Source of the DNA: Rhizobium sp. N324
GTDB taxonomy: Bacteria > Pseudomonadota > Alphaproteobacteria > Rhizobiales > Rhizobiaceae
Direction of reading: 5' to 3'
Length of the DNA stretch: 64,000 nucleotides
Assembly (NCBI RefSeq): GCF_001664485.1
Contig: NZ_CP013630.1
Coordinates: forward strand, 3,913,501 to 3,977,500
The translations under genes and the position numbers were made by a program. Positions 1-8,721 of the stretch are shown here, in pieces (position 1 is the stretch's first letter; every line of letters starts with the position of its first letter). The notes below the pieces were generated by a model. The model saw nothing but the letters and a program-made list of their open reading frames with translations. It was not told the DNA's origin and did no database searches.

Positions 1-42
1 GATGCTGGCAGAATCGTCAACGGTCAGGATGTTTGCACTCAT
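1..42 (-). CDS. CheY-like response regulator, N-terminal 14 residues only (partial)
   Basis: The gene starts with ATG at position 42 on the minus strand and runs off the left edge. The 14 visible codons read MSANILTVDDSASI, which is the standard opening of a single-domain CheY receiver: a short beta-1 strand followed by the acidic pair that binds Mg2+, then Ser. A GAGGT ribosome binding site lies about 8 bases upstream, in the 4-base gap plus 3' end of the STAS gene, so the two genes are surely co-transcribed. CheY proteins carry the phosphoryl signal from CheA to the motor. Full length and paralogue identity cannot be judged from this fragment. Confidence 0.8.
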   Translation of the reverse strand, partial: MSANILTVDDSASI

Positions 43-46
43 AACT

Positions 47-370
47 TTATACCTCTTTATGCAACCAGAACTTGGAATCTTCTCGATCGAAGGAGTCGAC
101 GAAACCCGCGCGCTCAAGTACCTTCAGGACCGAGCCGCTGGCAGGCGTAGAAAGTTTGAATGTCTTCCCCTCAGCTTTTGCTTGGCGGCGCGAGGACTCG
201 ATGAGTTGAACGAAACTCAGATCCGCTTCCGCACTTTCGGGAATGCTAATTGTGATTGTATCTTTGGCGCGAATTGCGTCAGTAAACTTTGAATATAGTT
301 CGGATACCGTGCGAATACTCAGCGCTTTCGGCAAATTTATAGATTCGTAATATTGCTTAGGAGTATCCAA
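47..370 (-). CDS. STAS-domain protein upstream of cheY (CheS-like)
   Basis: This 107-residue protein has the look of a STAS (anti-anti-sigma/MlaB-like) domain: beta-strand 'TITISIPESAEADLSFVQLIESSRRQA' pattern with an S-x-x-Q-L helix near residues 52-62, then 'KTFKLSTPASGSVLKVLERAGF' pattern near residues 68-92. The only sensible start is TTG at 370, because no in-frame ATG exists and a strong GAGGGGG ribosome site sits just upstream. It is followed 4 bases later by a cheY start. In Sinorhizobium a small protein, CheS, encoded directly before cheY1 binds CheA and speeds CheY1 dephosphorylation; the order here is the same, so a similar role is plausible. That assignment is inference from position; the STAS call itself is from sequence pattern. 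Confidence 0.65.
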   Translation of the reverse strand: MDTPKQYYESINLPKALSIRTVSELYSKFTDAIRAKDTITISIPESAEADLSFVQLIESSRRQAKAEGKTFKLSTPASGSVLKVLERAGFVDSFDREDSKFWLHKEV

Positions 371-711
371 TGCAGCCCCCTCGGCCGGAGAAATACTTGA
401 CGACCTTTAAAGGACTCTCACGGCAGCGTTAATGCGGGGTAAACAGCGGTTGTATGAAACTGTCGTATAACGAGTCCTGGGACTCCCAATTTCTCATCCG
501 GAATAAGTTGTATCTTTTTCTCAAAAATTAGAAACAAATAAAATAAAAGCAATAGGTTAAGCAATATTAACCAGATGCTAGATTTGGGCCGGCGCCCCAT
601 TCACATCTTTCGTTAATCACAACGCTGACGAGTCTTGCGCGTTTACCGGACGTTTCCATCCTGCCCGTAGAAATAGTGTCAAATAAGCCTATGTTTTAAG
701 AAAAGGTACAA
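371..711. promoter_or_regulatory. divergent intergenic region, AT-rich
   Basis: This 341-base gap separates the STAS/cheY unit from the MCP-like gene and must hold the promoters for both. It is much richer in A and T than its surroundings, especially 500-600. I could not find a convincing sigma-70 or sigma-54 promoter match. A short possible membrane-peptide ORF (418-600, minus) lies inside it and is listed separately. Confidence 0.4.
418..600 (-). CDS. possible 60-residue single-span membrane peptide
   Basis: The ORF begins MGRRPKSS, has one strongly hydrophobic stretch of about 20 residues (residues 9-27, Leu/Ile/Phe rich) and ends with a short polar tail. Basic residues precede the hydrophobic stretch, as in a signal anchor. 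A weak GAAAGATG stands upstream of the ATG. The composition follows from AT-rich DNA, which by chance yields Leu/Ile/Phe-rich frames, so this may be no gene at all. No family recognised. Confidence 0.2.
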   Translation of the reverse strand: MGRRPKSSIWLILLNLLLLFYLFLIFEKKIQLIPDEKLGVPGLVIRQFHTTAVYPALTLP

Positions 712-2463
712 ATGTTGGCACACGCTCTGGTATCGCCGATCGCTGCAGCCTACACGTCCGGACGGGACATCGGCCGGACCCTGGAATCGGCGCGCAGCCG
801 GGTCGAGGAACGTTTTCTTGAAGGCGGCACCGTGCTGCTCTCGGTGATGGATGTTCTCAACCGGCTGTTGAATTCTCTCGAGAGTGTCACCGCGGCGCTC
901 GACAATGGGGAATCGAGCGATACCGGCGCCGATCTCCGTGCCACGGTTCAGAGCCTGACGGCGCTGCCGGTCACCGAAGAAAATCGCCAGCAGGCACTCC
1001 TCTCGCTGGCGCAGACCGGCAGGGACCTACGCAAACACGTCTCCGACATGCAGGAGACGATGCGTTATCTCAGAACTTTCGCCGTGACCGTGAAGATCAC
1101 CGGCGCCGGCATTGCCGAATTCGCCGGCTTCGCACAGGAGATCCTGGAGCGAATCTATTCCGGCACCGATGAGGTCAACCGTTTCGCCACGCATCTCGAC
1201 AGTCTCGATAAGGAGGTCAAACTCGCCGCCTCCTTCGGCGCCAGTGTCTCCAAGGGTTACGCCGATACCGTTCCGGCCGTCGCCGCCGCCCTGCGCGACG
1301 ATGCCGCCAAGATTGCCGAACACCGCAAGCATCTCGGCGTCATCGCCCGTGAGGTCGGCGCAATCGCACGCGGCGTCCAGAGCAAGGTCGCCTCGACGCT
1401 CTCGGCCCTGCAGATCGGCGACATCACCCGCCAGCGCATCGAGCATGTGCAGGCGACCCTTTCGCTGCTTGAGGATTTCTTTGCCGGCGAAGAGAGCGCC
1501 AAGCTCGATGCCGGCGCGCGCAAGCGTCTCCAGAACGTCGTTCACCATCTGACGGCAGCGCAGATGAGCGACATGTGTGCCAATTTCCAGCGAGAATCGG
1601 AAAACGTCGTCACGACGATTGCCAGTTTCGACCACGACATGCGGGAGATCCTCAAGCTGCGTGACCAGATGAGCGGCGCGAGCGGCGAATCCGGCGGCAA
1701 TTTCATGCGCGCGCTGGAATCCAGCGTTTCGGCCGCCCACGAAATCGTCCAGCAGGTCGACACGGCAAGCCGGCAGGCCGACCAGGTGAGCCAGTCGACG
1801 ATCGGCACGGCCGCCAAGCTTTCCGAAGCGATCGCCAATATCCGTGCTGTCAAGACCGACATCCACTATATGGCTTTGAACACGAACCTGCGCTGCAGCC
1901 GTCTCGGCGAGGAAGGCAGGTCGATCAACGTCGTCACGGCCGAGCTGCGCATTTTCGCCGGCAAGCTCGACGAATCCGCCGATGCTATCGTCACCGGCCT
2001 GCCGGTGCTCGAAGCCGCTGCCGGACGCATCGCCCCCGCCGCCGATGCCGGGGCCGGCGGCCTGGGAGAGAGTCTGACGTCAGCCGTCGGCAACATCCAC
2101 TCCGCAGCCGACGTCATGGAAAACGAGCTGAAGGTGCTGGCCGAGAACGGTCGCGAGGTCGCCGCCAAGATCGGCCTGCTGATCGGCAAGCTCGATTTCC
2201 AGCGCGATCTCGGCGAAGTCTTTGCCCGCTGCGCGGATGTGCTTGATGAGGCGGCCGGCACCGAGGTCGCCGATATCTCCGATCTCACCGAGGTGATAGC
2301 GCCGCTCGACCGCAAGATCTTCAAGCACTATACGATGGTTCAGGAGCGCAGCATTCATCGCGACATCATCCCGGCGAGCGAGGACAGCGCTCCTGCCCCT
2401 GCGGCCGCCGAACCCGCCAAAGTCGAAAGCGACGAGGATCTTTTCGCCGACGCGCTGTTTTAG
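712..2463 (+). CDS. soluble methyl-accepting-chemotaxis-like signalling protein
   Basis: The 583-residue product is almost wholly alpha-helical and coiled-coil, with no signal peptide, no membrane segment and no HAMP domain visible. Residues about 386-402 (ALNTNLRCSRLGEEGR) match the hairpin tip of MCPs, whose consensus is LALNAAIEAARAGEQGRGF, but the CheW/CheA-contact Glu-Ala-Ala core is changed to Leu-Arg-Cys-Ser. Heptad-like helices flank the tip on both sides. The C-terminus is acidic and ends DLFADALF, after an Ala/Pro-rich linker. The ATG has an AAAAGG site 5-6 bases upstream. It is divergent from the STAS-cheY genes, so it probably feeds that chemotaxis-like pathway as a cytoplasmic receptor or scaffold. 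Whether it binds CheA/CheW at all is uncertain because of the altered tip. Confidence 0.7.
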   Translation: MLAHALVSPIAAAYTSGRDIGRTLESARSRVEERFLEGGTVLLSVMDVLNRLLNSLESVTAALDNGESSDTGADLRATVQSLTALPVTEENRQQALLSLAQTGRDLRKHVSDMQETMRYLRTFAVTVKITGAGIAEFAGFAQEILERIYSGTDEVNRFATHLDSLDKEVKLAASFGASVSKGYADTVPAVAAALRDDAAKIAEHRKHLGVIAREVGAIARGVQSKVASTLSALQIGDITRQRIEHVQATLSLLEDFFAGEESAKLDAGARKRLQNVVHHLTAAQMSDMCANFQRESENVVTTIASFDHDMREILKLRDQMSGASGESGGNFMRALESSVSAAHEIVQQVDTASRQADQVSQSTIGTAAKLSEAIANIRAVKTDIHYMALNTNLRCSRLGEEGRSINVVTAELRIFAGKLDESADAIVTGLPVLEAAAGRIAPAADAGAGGLGESLTSAVGNIHSAADVMENELKVLAENGREVAAKIGLLIGKLDFQRDLGEVFARCADVLDEAAGTEVADISDLTEVIAPLDRKIFKHYTMVQERSIHRDIIPASEDSAPAPAAAEPAKVESDEDLFADALF

Positions 2464-2495
2464 AGCCGCTCCGCGGGGACGCGCGGCGCTATAAT

Positions 2496-3578
2496 TTATC
2501 GCCGCCGGAACTTGTTGGCGGCCTCGATCGCCGCTTTCTGCTGATCGTCCTCGATGCCGAGATAGAAATCCTCGAGCGACGGGTCGGCGAGGCCGGCCCG
2601 GCGCGAGAGGACGTACCATTTCGCCGCCTCGACCGGATCGGGCGCCGTGCCGATGGCGTTGATATAAAGATGGGCGAGCTTGTTCTGTGCCGCGACGTTG
2701 CCGCCATTGGCGGCAAGTTTCAGCCATTCGAAGCCTTTGACATAATCCTTCGGCCCGCCGACGCCGTTGACGAGCCAGATGCCGAGATCGAGCTGGGCCG
2801 TGTCGAAACCGGCGCGCGCCGCGCGTACCATCCACTCGCGGGCAAGCTGCTTCTTTTCCTCGGGCAGGTCCTTCAGCGTCGCGTAGAGCTGCGCCACGGC
2901 GTATTGCGAATCGGCAATGCCTTGCTCGGCCGATTTCTCGTAGAATGGCAGCGCGAGCTTCAGTCCCTTCTCGCCGGGATTATCGGCGATGAGTAGCTGC
3001 GCCCAGTTGAATTCCGCCGAAGGATTGCCGGCCTCGGCGGCCTTGCGCATGTATTCGTCGGCCTTGACCTTGTCGCGCGGCACGCCCTCGCCTTCCATCA
3101 GGATCAGGGCATATTTGAACATTGCCGCCGCATCGCCGCCTTCGGCCGCCTTGCCGTACCAGAAGGCGGCATTCTTCACGTCCTTCTTGACGCCAAGCCC
3201 CTGCGAGAGGATTTCGCCAATCAGCGTCTGCGCCGCTGCATCGCCGAGCTGGGCGCGCGGCAGCGCCTTGTCCATCGCCGTCAGGTAATAACCGCGCTGG
3301 AAGGCGCCGTAGGCCTCGTCGACAGGTCCCTTGTAGTCCTTCTCCGGCGGCAGGTCCGGCAGCTTCGCACCCATGCGGTCGAACACGCCGACACCATCGG
3401 AGGGCCGCACATCGGGGCTGGAGGGCCGGTCGGTGCGGAAGGTCGAAGCCGGCGCCGAACCCGGCTGGCTGATGACGCTGTCGCTGGCCTGCGCCAAGAC
3501 GACACCCGGCATGGCCGCAACGAGGGCGGCCATGCTGGCAAGGGCAAATTTCAACAGGCGGGCGGTCGGGATCGGCAT
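2496..3578 (-). CDS. exported Sel1/TPR-repeat protein
   Basis: The 360-residue product starts with a signal peptide (MPIPTARLLKFALASMAALVAA then cleavage near VLAQ) and carries about six Sel1-like repeats between residues 95 and 350. Each has the pattern A..LG..L..G.GV..D..KA..W..KAAE.G...A, which stack into a helical solenoid for protein binding. I chose the ATG at 3578 rather than the longer frame from 3620: it opens on the signal peptide and lies 10 bases after the stop of the ThiE-like gene. Sel1 proteins act as periplasmic or envelope adaptors in other bacteria; the partner here is unknown. Same strand and tight spacing suggest an operon with the ThiE-like gene. Confidence 0.8.
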   Translation of the reverse strand: MPIPTARLLKFALASMAALVAAMPGVVLAQASDSVISQPGSAPASTFRTDRPSSPDVRPSDGVGVFDRMGAKLPDLPPEKDYKGPVDEAYGAFQRGYYLTAMDKALPRAQLGDAAAQTLIGEILSQGLGVKKDVKNAAFWYGKAAEGGDAAAMFKYALILMEGEGVPRDKVKADEYMRKAAEAGNPSAEFNWAQLLIADNPGEKGLKLALPFYEKSAEQGIADSQYAVAQLYATLKDLPEEKKQLAREWMVRAARAGFDTAQLDLGIWLVNGVGGPKDYVKGFEWLKLAANGGNVAAQNKLAHLYINAIGTAPDPVEAAKWYVLSRRAGLADPSLEDFYLGIEDDQQKAAIEAANKFRRR

Positions 3579-3588
3579 GAGCGGGATT

Positions 3589-4242
3589 TCAATCCTCAAA
3601 CCGTGGCGCTTTTTCGTCAAGCAAGGCGTTGACTTCAGCGACGATAGACGGCGCGCGGCTGGGCTCGCCGAACACCGCCAGCCGCAACGCCACGAATTCC
3701 GCTCCGGCCTCGGCGACGGCGAGCGCCGAGGCCGGATCGGTGCCGCCCATGACGATGCAGGGAATCTCGATCATCGACGCCCACCATTCGCCGAGCGCCA
3801 GGTTCTTCGGATGCGCCTCCGGCTTGATATCGCCGTCGAGCTTGCCGAAGAAGATATAGTCGGGCCTGACTTCGCCGATCTCGAGCGCATTGTGCCGGTC
3901 GGCTGCGTTGCCGCCGCCGACGATCAGCTTCGGCGCATGTTTTTCGATCGCTTCGGAAAGTGCCTCGGCATTGCCGGAAAGGTGCAGGCCATCGGCCTTT
4001 GACCGCCCCGCCACGCGGCTGTCGCCCGCAATCAGCGCGGCCGCCCCGGCATCCTGGATCAGCGGCACCAGCTTTTCGGCGTGTTTCTGGAAGACCCCGT
4101 CGTCGAGCCCGTATTGCGGCACGATCACCGAGGCGACATCGCCGCCCTTCAGCGCATCGGCAACGATCCTTGCCTGTTCATCGGCATCGGCAATATCGGG
4201 TGCGATGAGCACAAGGCGGCAGCGGTTTTCAGGTTCGGTCAT
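3589..4242 (-). CDS. thiamine-phosphate synthase-like protein (ThiE/TenI superfamily)
   Basis: The 217-residue protein is a TIM-barrel of the ThiE/TenI type. Supporting marks are the opening strand RLVLIAPDI, the DGLHLSG segment near residues 85-91 (family: DGVHLGQ), PDYIFFGKLDGD near 128-139, and the phosphate-binding GGTDPASALAVAEAGA near 166-181. ThiE condenses the pyrimidine and thiazole moieties of thiamine. The match is weaker than for a true ThiE: the family's Mg-binding and pyrimidine-contact segments are not all clear, and no other thi gene is near. It may be a second, divergent paralogue, as rhizobia often have. It runs straight into the Sel1 gene. Confidence 0.65.
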   Translation of the reverse strand: MTEPENRCRLVLIAPDIADADEQARIVADALKGGDVASVIVPQYGLDDGVFQKHAEKLVPLIQDAGAAALIAGDSRVAGRSKADGLHLSGNAEALSEAIEKHAPKLIVGGGNAADRHNALEIGEVRPDYIFFGKLDGDIKPEAHPKNLALGEWWASMIEIPCIVMGGTDPASALAVAEAGAEFVALRLAVFGEPSRAPSIVAEVNALLDEKAPRFED

Positions 4243-4349
4243 CAGGTCTTTCCGTTTCCTGCGATTTCCCCGTTGAGATCAGGGATCCGCACTCGTTTTG
4301 TGTGAGTAGTTCCGTTAGACGAGGCTTGCAAGAGGAGGACGTCGAAAGC

Positions 4350-5114
4350 ATGCCGCAGGATTTGTCATTCTACTACGCCGCCGTGCCCGCCGTTCTGCTG
4401 GTGGGCCTGGCAAAGGGCGGTATGGGCGACGCTTTGTCGCTGATCGGCCTGCCCTTTCTCGCCCTTGTCGTCTCGCCGGTCGAGGCGGCAGCGATCCTGT
4501 TGCCGATCCTGGTCTTCATGGACATGATCTCGCTCGTCATCTGGCGCAAGCACGGCGACTGGGAGACACTGAAGATCATGCTGCCGGGTGCCGTCTTCGG
4601 CATCGGCCTCGGCTGGGCGACCTCGGCACTCGTACCGGGCAACATACTGCGCATCGTCATCGGCGCGGTGACCATCCTGTTCTGCCTGCGCTATTTCTGG
4701 AACAATTACGGCCCTGGCGCCGGCAAGATCGTCCCGCCGCGCGGCCAGCGGCCGGTGGCCGCCGGCCTTTGGGGCACGTTTTCCGGTTACGGCAGCTTCG
4801 TCGCCCATGCCGGCGGCGCACCCTTCCAGATCTACGCGCTGCCGCTCAAGCTGCAACCGCGCGAATATACCGGCACCAGCGTGCGCTTCTTCGCAATCCT
4901 CAACGCCATCAAGCTGATCCCCTATTTCGCGCTCGGACAGCTCGACACCCAGAATCTCGCGACCTCCGCGACGCTCCTGCCCTTCGCCCCGCTCGCCACC
5001 CTTGCCGGCGCCTGGTGCGTGCGCCGCATGAAGCCGGCGATCTTCTACCCCTTCATGTACGCAATGGCCCTGATCGCCGCCTTTCTCATCATGCGAGAGG
5101 GTCTTGGCTGGTAA
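4350..5114 (+). CDS. TauE/SafE-family sulfite/organosulfonate exporter
   Basis: This integral membrane protein of 254 residues has 7-8 hydrophobic spans and the glycine-rich TauE signature near the N-terminus (VGLAKGGMGD, residues 19-28), repeated in diverged form in the second half (GTFSGYGSFVAHAGGAP), as expected for the internally duplicated family. Members export sulfite, sulfoacetate or related anions. I start at ATG 4350, which has AGAGGAGG 11 bases upstream; a GTG frame start at 4302 would add 16 unlikely residues. It is divergent from the ThiE-like gene, with about 100 bases between. The substrate cannot be read from sequence. Confidence 0.85.
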   Translation: MPQDLSFYYAAVPAVLLVGLAKGGMGDALSLIGLPFLALVVSPVEAAAILLPILVFMDMISLVIWRKHGDWETLKIMLPGAVFGIGLGWATSALVPGNILRIVIGAVTILFCLRYFWNNYGPGAGKIVPPRGQRPVAAGLWGTFSGYGSFVAHAGGAPFQIYALPLKLQPREYTGTSVRFFAILNAIKLIPYFALGQLDTQNLATSATLLPFAPLATLAGAWCVRRMKPAIFYPFMYAMALIAAFLIMREGLGW

Positions 5115-5242
5115 AGCCCGCCCTGCAGCAATCCTAAGTTTAACAGCGTCCTTAGGGCATCTGGACAGACGCGCAGCGCTGTACCACGCTGCAATGCACA
5201 ATTTCCTTGCTGGAACGGCCGGTTTGACGTAGCTTTCCCGTC

Positions 5243-5503
5243 ATGTCGAACACGGACCCCTTCTCTGCGATTGCCGATCCGAACCGGCGGTTTCTGCTGG
5301 AGGAATTGCGTCGTGCGCCGCGGACCGTCAACGAGCTCGCCGAGGGTCTGCCAATCAGCCGCCCCGCCGTGTCGCAGCACCTGAAAGCGCTGCTCGACAG
5401 CAACCTCGTCTCGGTGACCTCGGAAGGCACGAAACGCATCTACACGGTCAACAACCGCGGTTTCGACAAGCTCAATCTATGGCTGGATCAGTTCTGGGCT
5501 TGA
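5243..5503 (+). CDS. ArsR-family winged-helix regulator
   Basis: An 86-residue winged-helix protein. It opens with the ArsR pattern AIADPNRRFLLEELR, has the recognition helix pattern ISRPAVSQHLKALLDSNLV (residues 47-65), and a beta-wing TSEGTKRIYTVN. No cysteine pair is present, so a metal sensor of the classic ArsR kind is unlikely; the 'transcriptional repressor with activator-like (SdpR/YczG) subgroup' fits better. The domain is short for the family, ending right after the wing and one helix with LDQFWA. It stands alone between TauE and the Lrp gene; a target is not evident. Confidence 0.85.
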   Translation: MSNTDPFSAIADPNRRFLLEELRRAPRTVNELAEGLPISRPAVSQHLKALLDSNLVSVTSEGTKRIYTVNNRGFDKLNLWLDQFWA

Positions 5504-5553
5504 AGCAGGCTTCCGGATGTCGCGGGACCGGAACGATGGAATAGAACCGGGTC

Positions 5554-6021
5554 CTAATCCGCGATGGGAACAAACATCCCGACTTTGATATCTTTCAACA
5601 CGACATTCGTGTGAATGCTTTTGATCTGAGGATTCTCGGACATCAGATTGGCCGTGATTTCATCATATTGTCCGACATCGCGCGCAGTGATGATCGCGAC
5701 TAGGTCGACTGAACCGGTCACATAGTAGACCTGCTGAATATGCGCCTGCTTCGCCAGCCAGACCCGGAACTTGGAAAGAGCGTCATAATTCTCCCGCTCG
5801 ATTTCCATCCCCGCGATGAACATCATTGGGGTTCCGGCCGCCTTGCGATCGACCAGGGCAATCTCGGCCGTGATGATTCCAGAATCGCGCATCCGTTTCA
5901 GACGCCGCTGCACGGCAGAAGCGGAGAGGCCGACGAGGTCGCCGATGATCTCAGCCTTCATCTGACAATCGATCTGGATAATGTCCAGGATTTTGCGGTC
6001 CAGCTGGTCAATCGGTTCCAT
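5554..6021 (-). CDS. Lrp/AsnC-family regulator, upstream of and divergent from hom
   Basis: The 155-residue protein has an N-terminal helix-turn-helix (LDRKILDIIQIDCQ, then LVGLSASAVQRRLKRMRDSG, residues 7-50) and a C-terminal RAM ligand-binding/oligomerisation domain ending in IHTNVVLKDIK. Lrp/AsnC proteins bind amino acids and usually control a neighbouring transport or catabolic operon. It is divergent from the homoserine dehydrogenase gene with 229 bases between, so it is the obvious candidate regulator of the block to its right. Starts at 6027 and 6021 are both ATG; MEPIDQLDRK fits the family better. Confidence 0.88.
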   Translation of the reverse strand: MEPIDQLDRKILDIIQIDCQMKAEIIGDLVGLSASAVQRRLKRMRDSGIITAEIALVDRKAAGTPMMFIAGMEIERENYDALSKFRVWLAKQAHIQQVYYVTGSVDLVAIITARDVGQYDEITANLMSENPQIKSIHTNVVLKDIKVGMFVPIAD

Positions 6022-6250
6022 GATCATCGCCGTCAGTGGTCTTTGCGCATATTATGGCGAATCTGCGCGGTGAAACTGCATATTTCCGTCCATTTACAGT
6101 TATCGCCTTCATCGAGCATGATTCATCGCGGGAAATCTGCACGTCGTGACCGACCTTGGCAAAGTGGCCATCAATTTGGTCGTTCCGCAAGCTTTCCCCT
6201 AACCTTCTGCACCGTCATCCTTTGCTCGTCGCCCATGATGAGGAACCGAG

Positions 6251-7315
6251 ATGGTACAATACAATATCGCGCTTATCGGATTTGGCGGGGTCAACCGCGC
6301 CCTCGCTGAACTCCTGGCCAAGCAGAACGACCGCTGGCGAACCGAGCTCGGTTTTCAGCTCAACATCGTCGCGGTCACCGACCTCAATCTCGGCTCCGTC
6401 GTGTCAGCAAACGGCATCGACGCACGTATGCTCATCGAAACTAGATTTGAGAAGGGCGGGTTCGCGAACCTTTCCGGCGGATCAGCGGAAGCGGATAACG
6501 AGCAGGTCATCAGGCACGCGCCCGCCGACATTGTCGCGGAAGCGACCTTCACCAACCCCGGCGATGGCGAACCGGCCGTTTCCCATTGCCGCTGGGCGCT
6601 TGAAAGCGGCAAGCACGTAATCACCACCAACAAGGGCCCGGTCGCCCTTGCCGCCGCCGATCTTAAGGCGCTCGCCCGGCGCAACCATGTTTCCTTCGAA
6701 TACGAAGGCACGGTGATGAGCGGTACCCCCGTCATCCGCATGGCAAAAGCCACGCTTGCCGGTTCTGGGCTCAACGGTTTCGAAGGCATTCTGAACGGCA
6801 CCTCGAATTTCGTTTTGGGGCGCATGGAAAGCGGCCTCGGCTTCTCGGAAGCAGTCGGTGAGGCGCAGGCACTTGGTTATGCCGAGGCGGATCCGACGGC
6901 TGATGTCGAGGGCTATGACGTGCGGCTCAAGGTGGTCATTCTCGCCAACGAACTGCTTGGCGCCACGCTGACGCCGGGTGACGTTTCCTGCCGCGGTATC
7001 TCGTCACTGACTGTCGCCGACATCCAGTCGGCGGCCAAGGACCGGTGCCACTGGAAGTTGATCGGCTCGGCAATCCGTGGCGAAGACGGCCGGATCGAGG
7101 CCTCCGTGGCACCACGGCGCCTAGCTCTCGACCATCCGCTCGCAGGGGTGGGTGGTGCCATCAATGCAGTTTCCTTCAAGACTGACTTGCTTGGGGCCGT
7201 GACCGTCACGGGCCCCGGAGCTGGACGGGTCGAGACGGCCTATGCGCTTCTCTCCGACATTGTCGCCATCCACCGCGCCGCTCCGGCCCGCATGAACAAG
7301 GAAGCTGCAGAATGA
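6251..7315 (+). CDS. homoserine dehydrogenase, catabolic-type paralogue without ACT domain
   Basis: The 354-residue enzyme interconverts L-homoserine and L-aspartate 4-semialdehyde with NAD(P). It has a Rossmann opening ([13 protein letters not shown], residues 5-17), a TTNKGPVA strand near 122-129, the family motif NGTSNF near 181-186 and the catalytic stretch [16 protein letters not shown] near 216-231 with the conserved Asp and Lys. It lacks the C-terminal ACT domain found in the biosynthetic ThrA/Hom enzyme of rhizobia, so it would not be expected to be inhibited by threonine. It overlaps the aldehyde dehydrogenase by ATGA. Together with the downstream genes this favours use in the oxidative direction, homoserine to aspartate semialdehyde. 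Confidence 0.9.
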   Translation: MVQYNIALIGFGGVNRALAELLAKQNDRWRTELGFQLNIVAVTDLNLGSVVSANGIDARMLIETRFEKGGFANLSGGSAEADNEQVIRHAPADIVAEATFTNPGDGEPAVSHCRWALESGKHVITTNKGPVALAAADLKALARRNHVSFEYEGTVMSGTPVIRMAKATLAGSGLNGFEGILNGTSNFVLGRMESGLGFSEAVGEAQALGYAEADPTADVEGYDVRLKVVILANELLGATLTPGDVSCRGISSLTVADIQSAAKDRCHWKLIGSAIRGEDGRIEASVAPRRLALDHPLAGVGGAINAVSFKTDLLGAVTVTGPGAGRVETAYALLSDIVAIHRAAPARMNKEAAE

Positions 7316-8721
7316 CTGCTGCAAACCGCCAGATCGCCTCGGCCGCCCCAGAGATCGCCGTCTTAAGTCCCTATGATGGTTCCCTCGTCGATATCGTTTC
7401 GGCCAGCGGCCCGAACGACATCGACGCACTCCTTGCCCGCACCAGGCATGGCGCCGCCCTGTCGCGCGCATTACCCCGGCATCGTCGGGCGGCGATTCTG
7501 GAGAAGGCGGCACGGCTTGTCGAAGAACAGTGCGAAGCGTTTGCCCGGACCATCGTCAGCGAGGCGGGCAAGACAATCGTCCAAGCGCGCAAGGAGACCT
7601 TACGCTGTATCAACACGCTGAAGCTGTCCGCAGAAGAGGCCAGGCGTAACGCCGGGGAGATCGTGCCGTTCGACGCCTATGCGGGCTCTGAGGCCCGTCA
7701 GGGCTGGTTCACACGCGAACCGCTTGGCGTGATCGCCGCCATCACACCCTACAACGATCCTCTGAACCTCGTCGCGCATAAGCTCGGCCCGGCGATTGCC
7801 GGCGGCAATTCGGTCCTGCTGAAGCCTTCGGAGTTAACGCCGCTTTCGGCTCTGAAGCTCGTCGAGACACTGGTTGCGGCGGGTCTTCCGGAAACGGTCG
7901 TCACCGTCGCCATCGGCGGCGCGGATCTCGGACACGCCATCGTTTCTGCTCGGGATATTCGAATGGTGTCGTTTACCGGCGGATTTACGACCGGCGAGGC
8001 CATTGCCCGGTCTGCCGGGCTGAAGAAGCTTGCCATGGATCTCGGCGGCAACGCGCCTGTTATCGTCATGGCGGATTGCGATATCGACAAGGCAGTGGCG
8101 GGGTGCATTTCGGGTGCCTATTGGGCCGCCGGTCAAAACTGCATCGGCGTGCAGCGCATTCTTGTCCAGGCCGACTGCTGCGAGCGCTTCCGTCAGGCAT
8201 TCGTGGCCGGCACCGCCAGGCTTAGCGCCGGCGATCCGGGTCGAGAGGAGACGGATGTTGGCCCGATGATCTCGCCGGCCGCGGCCGAACGGGCGCAAAC
8301 CGCCGTCGAACAGGCAATCGGAGCCGGAGCCCGGCTTTTGTGCGGACACCAGCGCGACGGCGCGCTCTACAGCCCGACGGTGCTTGAAGGCGTTCCTCGC
8401 CAAAGCAGACTCTGGCGGGAAGAGATATTCGCGCCGGTGGTCATGCTTGAGCGCTTCGAGACGCTTGCCGACGCGATTTGCATGGCGAACGAGCCGGATT
8501 ACAGCCTGCATGCCGGGATATTCACCGACAACCTCGCCGATGCGCTGGAGGCTGCGGCCGGCATCGAAGCCGGCGGGGTCATGATCAACGATTCCTCGGA
8601 CTATCGTTTTGACGCCATGCCCTTCGGCGGCTTCAAGCACGGGAGCATGGGGCGGGAGGGCGTACGCTTTGCCTATGAGGATATGACGCAGCCGAAAGTA
8701 GTCTGCATCAATCGCGCATGA
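7312..8721 (+). CDS. NAD(P)-dependent aldehyde dehydrogenase, probably aspartate-semialdehyde oxidising
   Basis: A 469-residue ALDH-superfamily enzyme. Visible landmarks are [25 protein letters not shown] split around residues 144-168, KPSELTP at 170, SFTGG at 221, and the catalytic Cys277 in GQNCIGVQR. The residue usually Glu in the ELGG motif is Asp here (MDLGGNAP, near residue 242), which is seen in some ALDH subgroups. Translation is coupled to hom by a 4-base overlap, so its substrate is very likely the hom product, aspartate 4-semialdehyde, which it would oxidise to aspartate. This differs from the phosphorylating Asd enzyme of biosynthesis. The substrate is inference from context; the superfamily is certain. 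Confidence 0.85.
   Translation: MTAANRQIASAAPEIAVLSPYDGSLVDIVSASGPNDIDALLARTRHGAALSRALPRHRRAAILEKAARLVEEQCEAFARTIVSEAGKTIVQARKETLRCINTLKLSAEEARRNAGEIVPFDAYAGSEARQGWFTREPLGVIAAITPYNDPLNLVAHKLGPAIAGGNSVLLKPSELTPLSALKLVETLVAAGLPETVVTVAIGGADLGHAIVSARDIRMVSFTGGFTTGEAIARSAGLKKLAMDLGGNAPVIVMADCDIDKAVAGCISGAYWAAGQNCIGVQRILVQADCCERFRQAFVAGTARLSAGDPGREETDVGPMISPAAAERAQTAVEQAIGAGARLLCGHQRDGALYSPTVLEGVPRQSRLWREEIFAPVVMLERFETLADAICMANEPDYSLHAGIFTDNLADALEAAAGIEAGGVMINDSSDYRFDAMPFGGFKHGSMGREGVRFAYEDMTQPKVVCINRA

Noticed and set aside
2..292. 96-residue plus-strand frame at the left edge
   Set aside because: It is antisense to the STAS and cheY genes, both supported by ribosome sites and family patterns.
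3589..4242. Calling this gene thiE outright
   Set aside because: It has the fold pattern but not all ThiE active-site segments, and no other thiamine gene is nearby.
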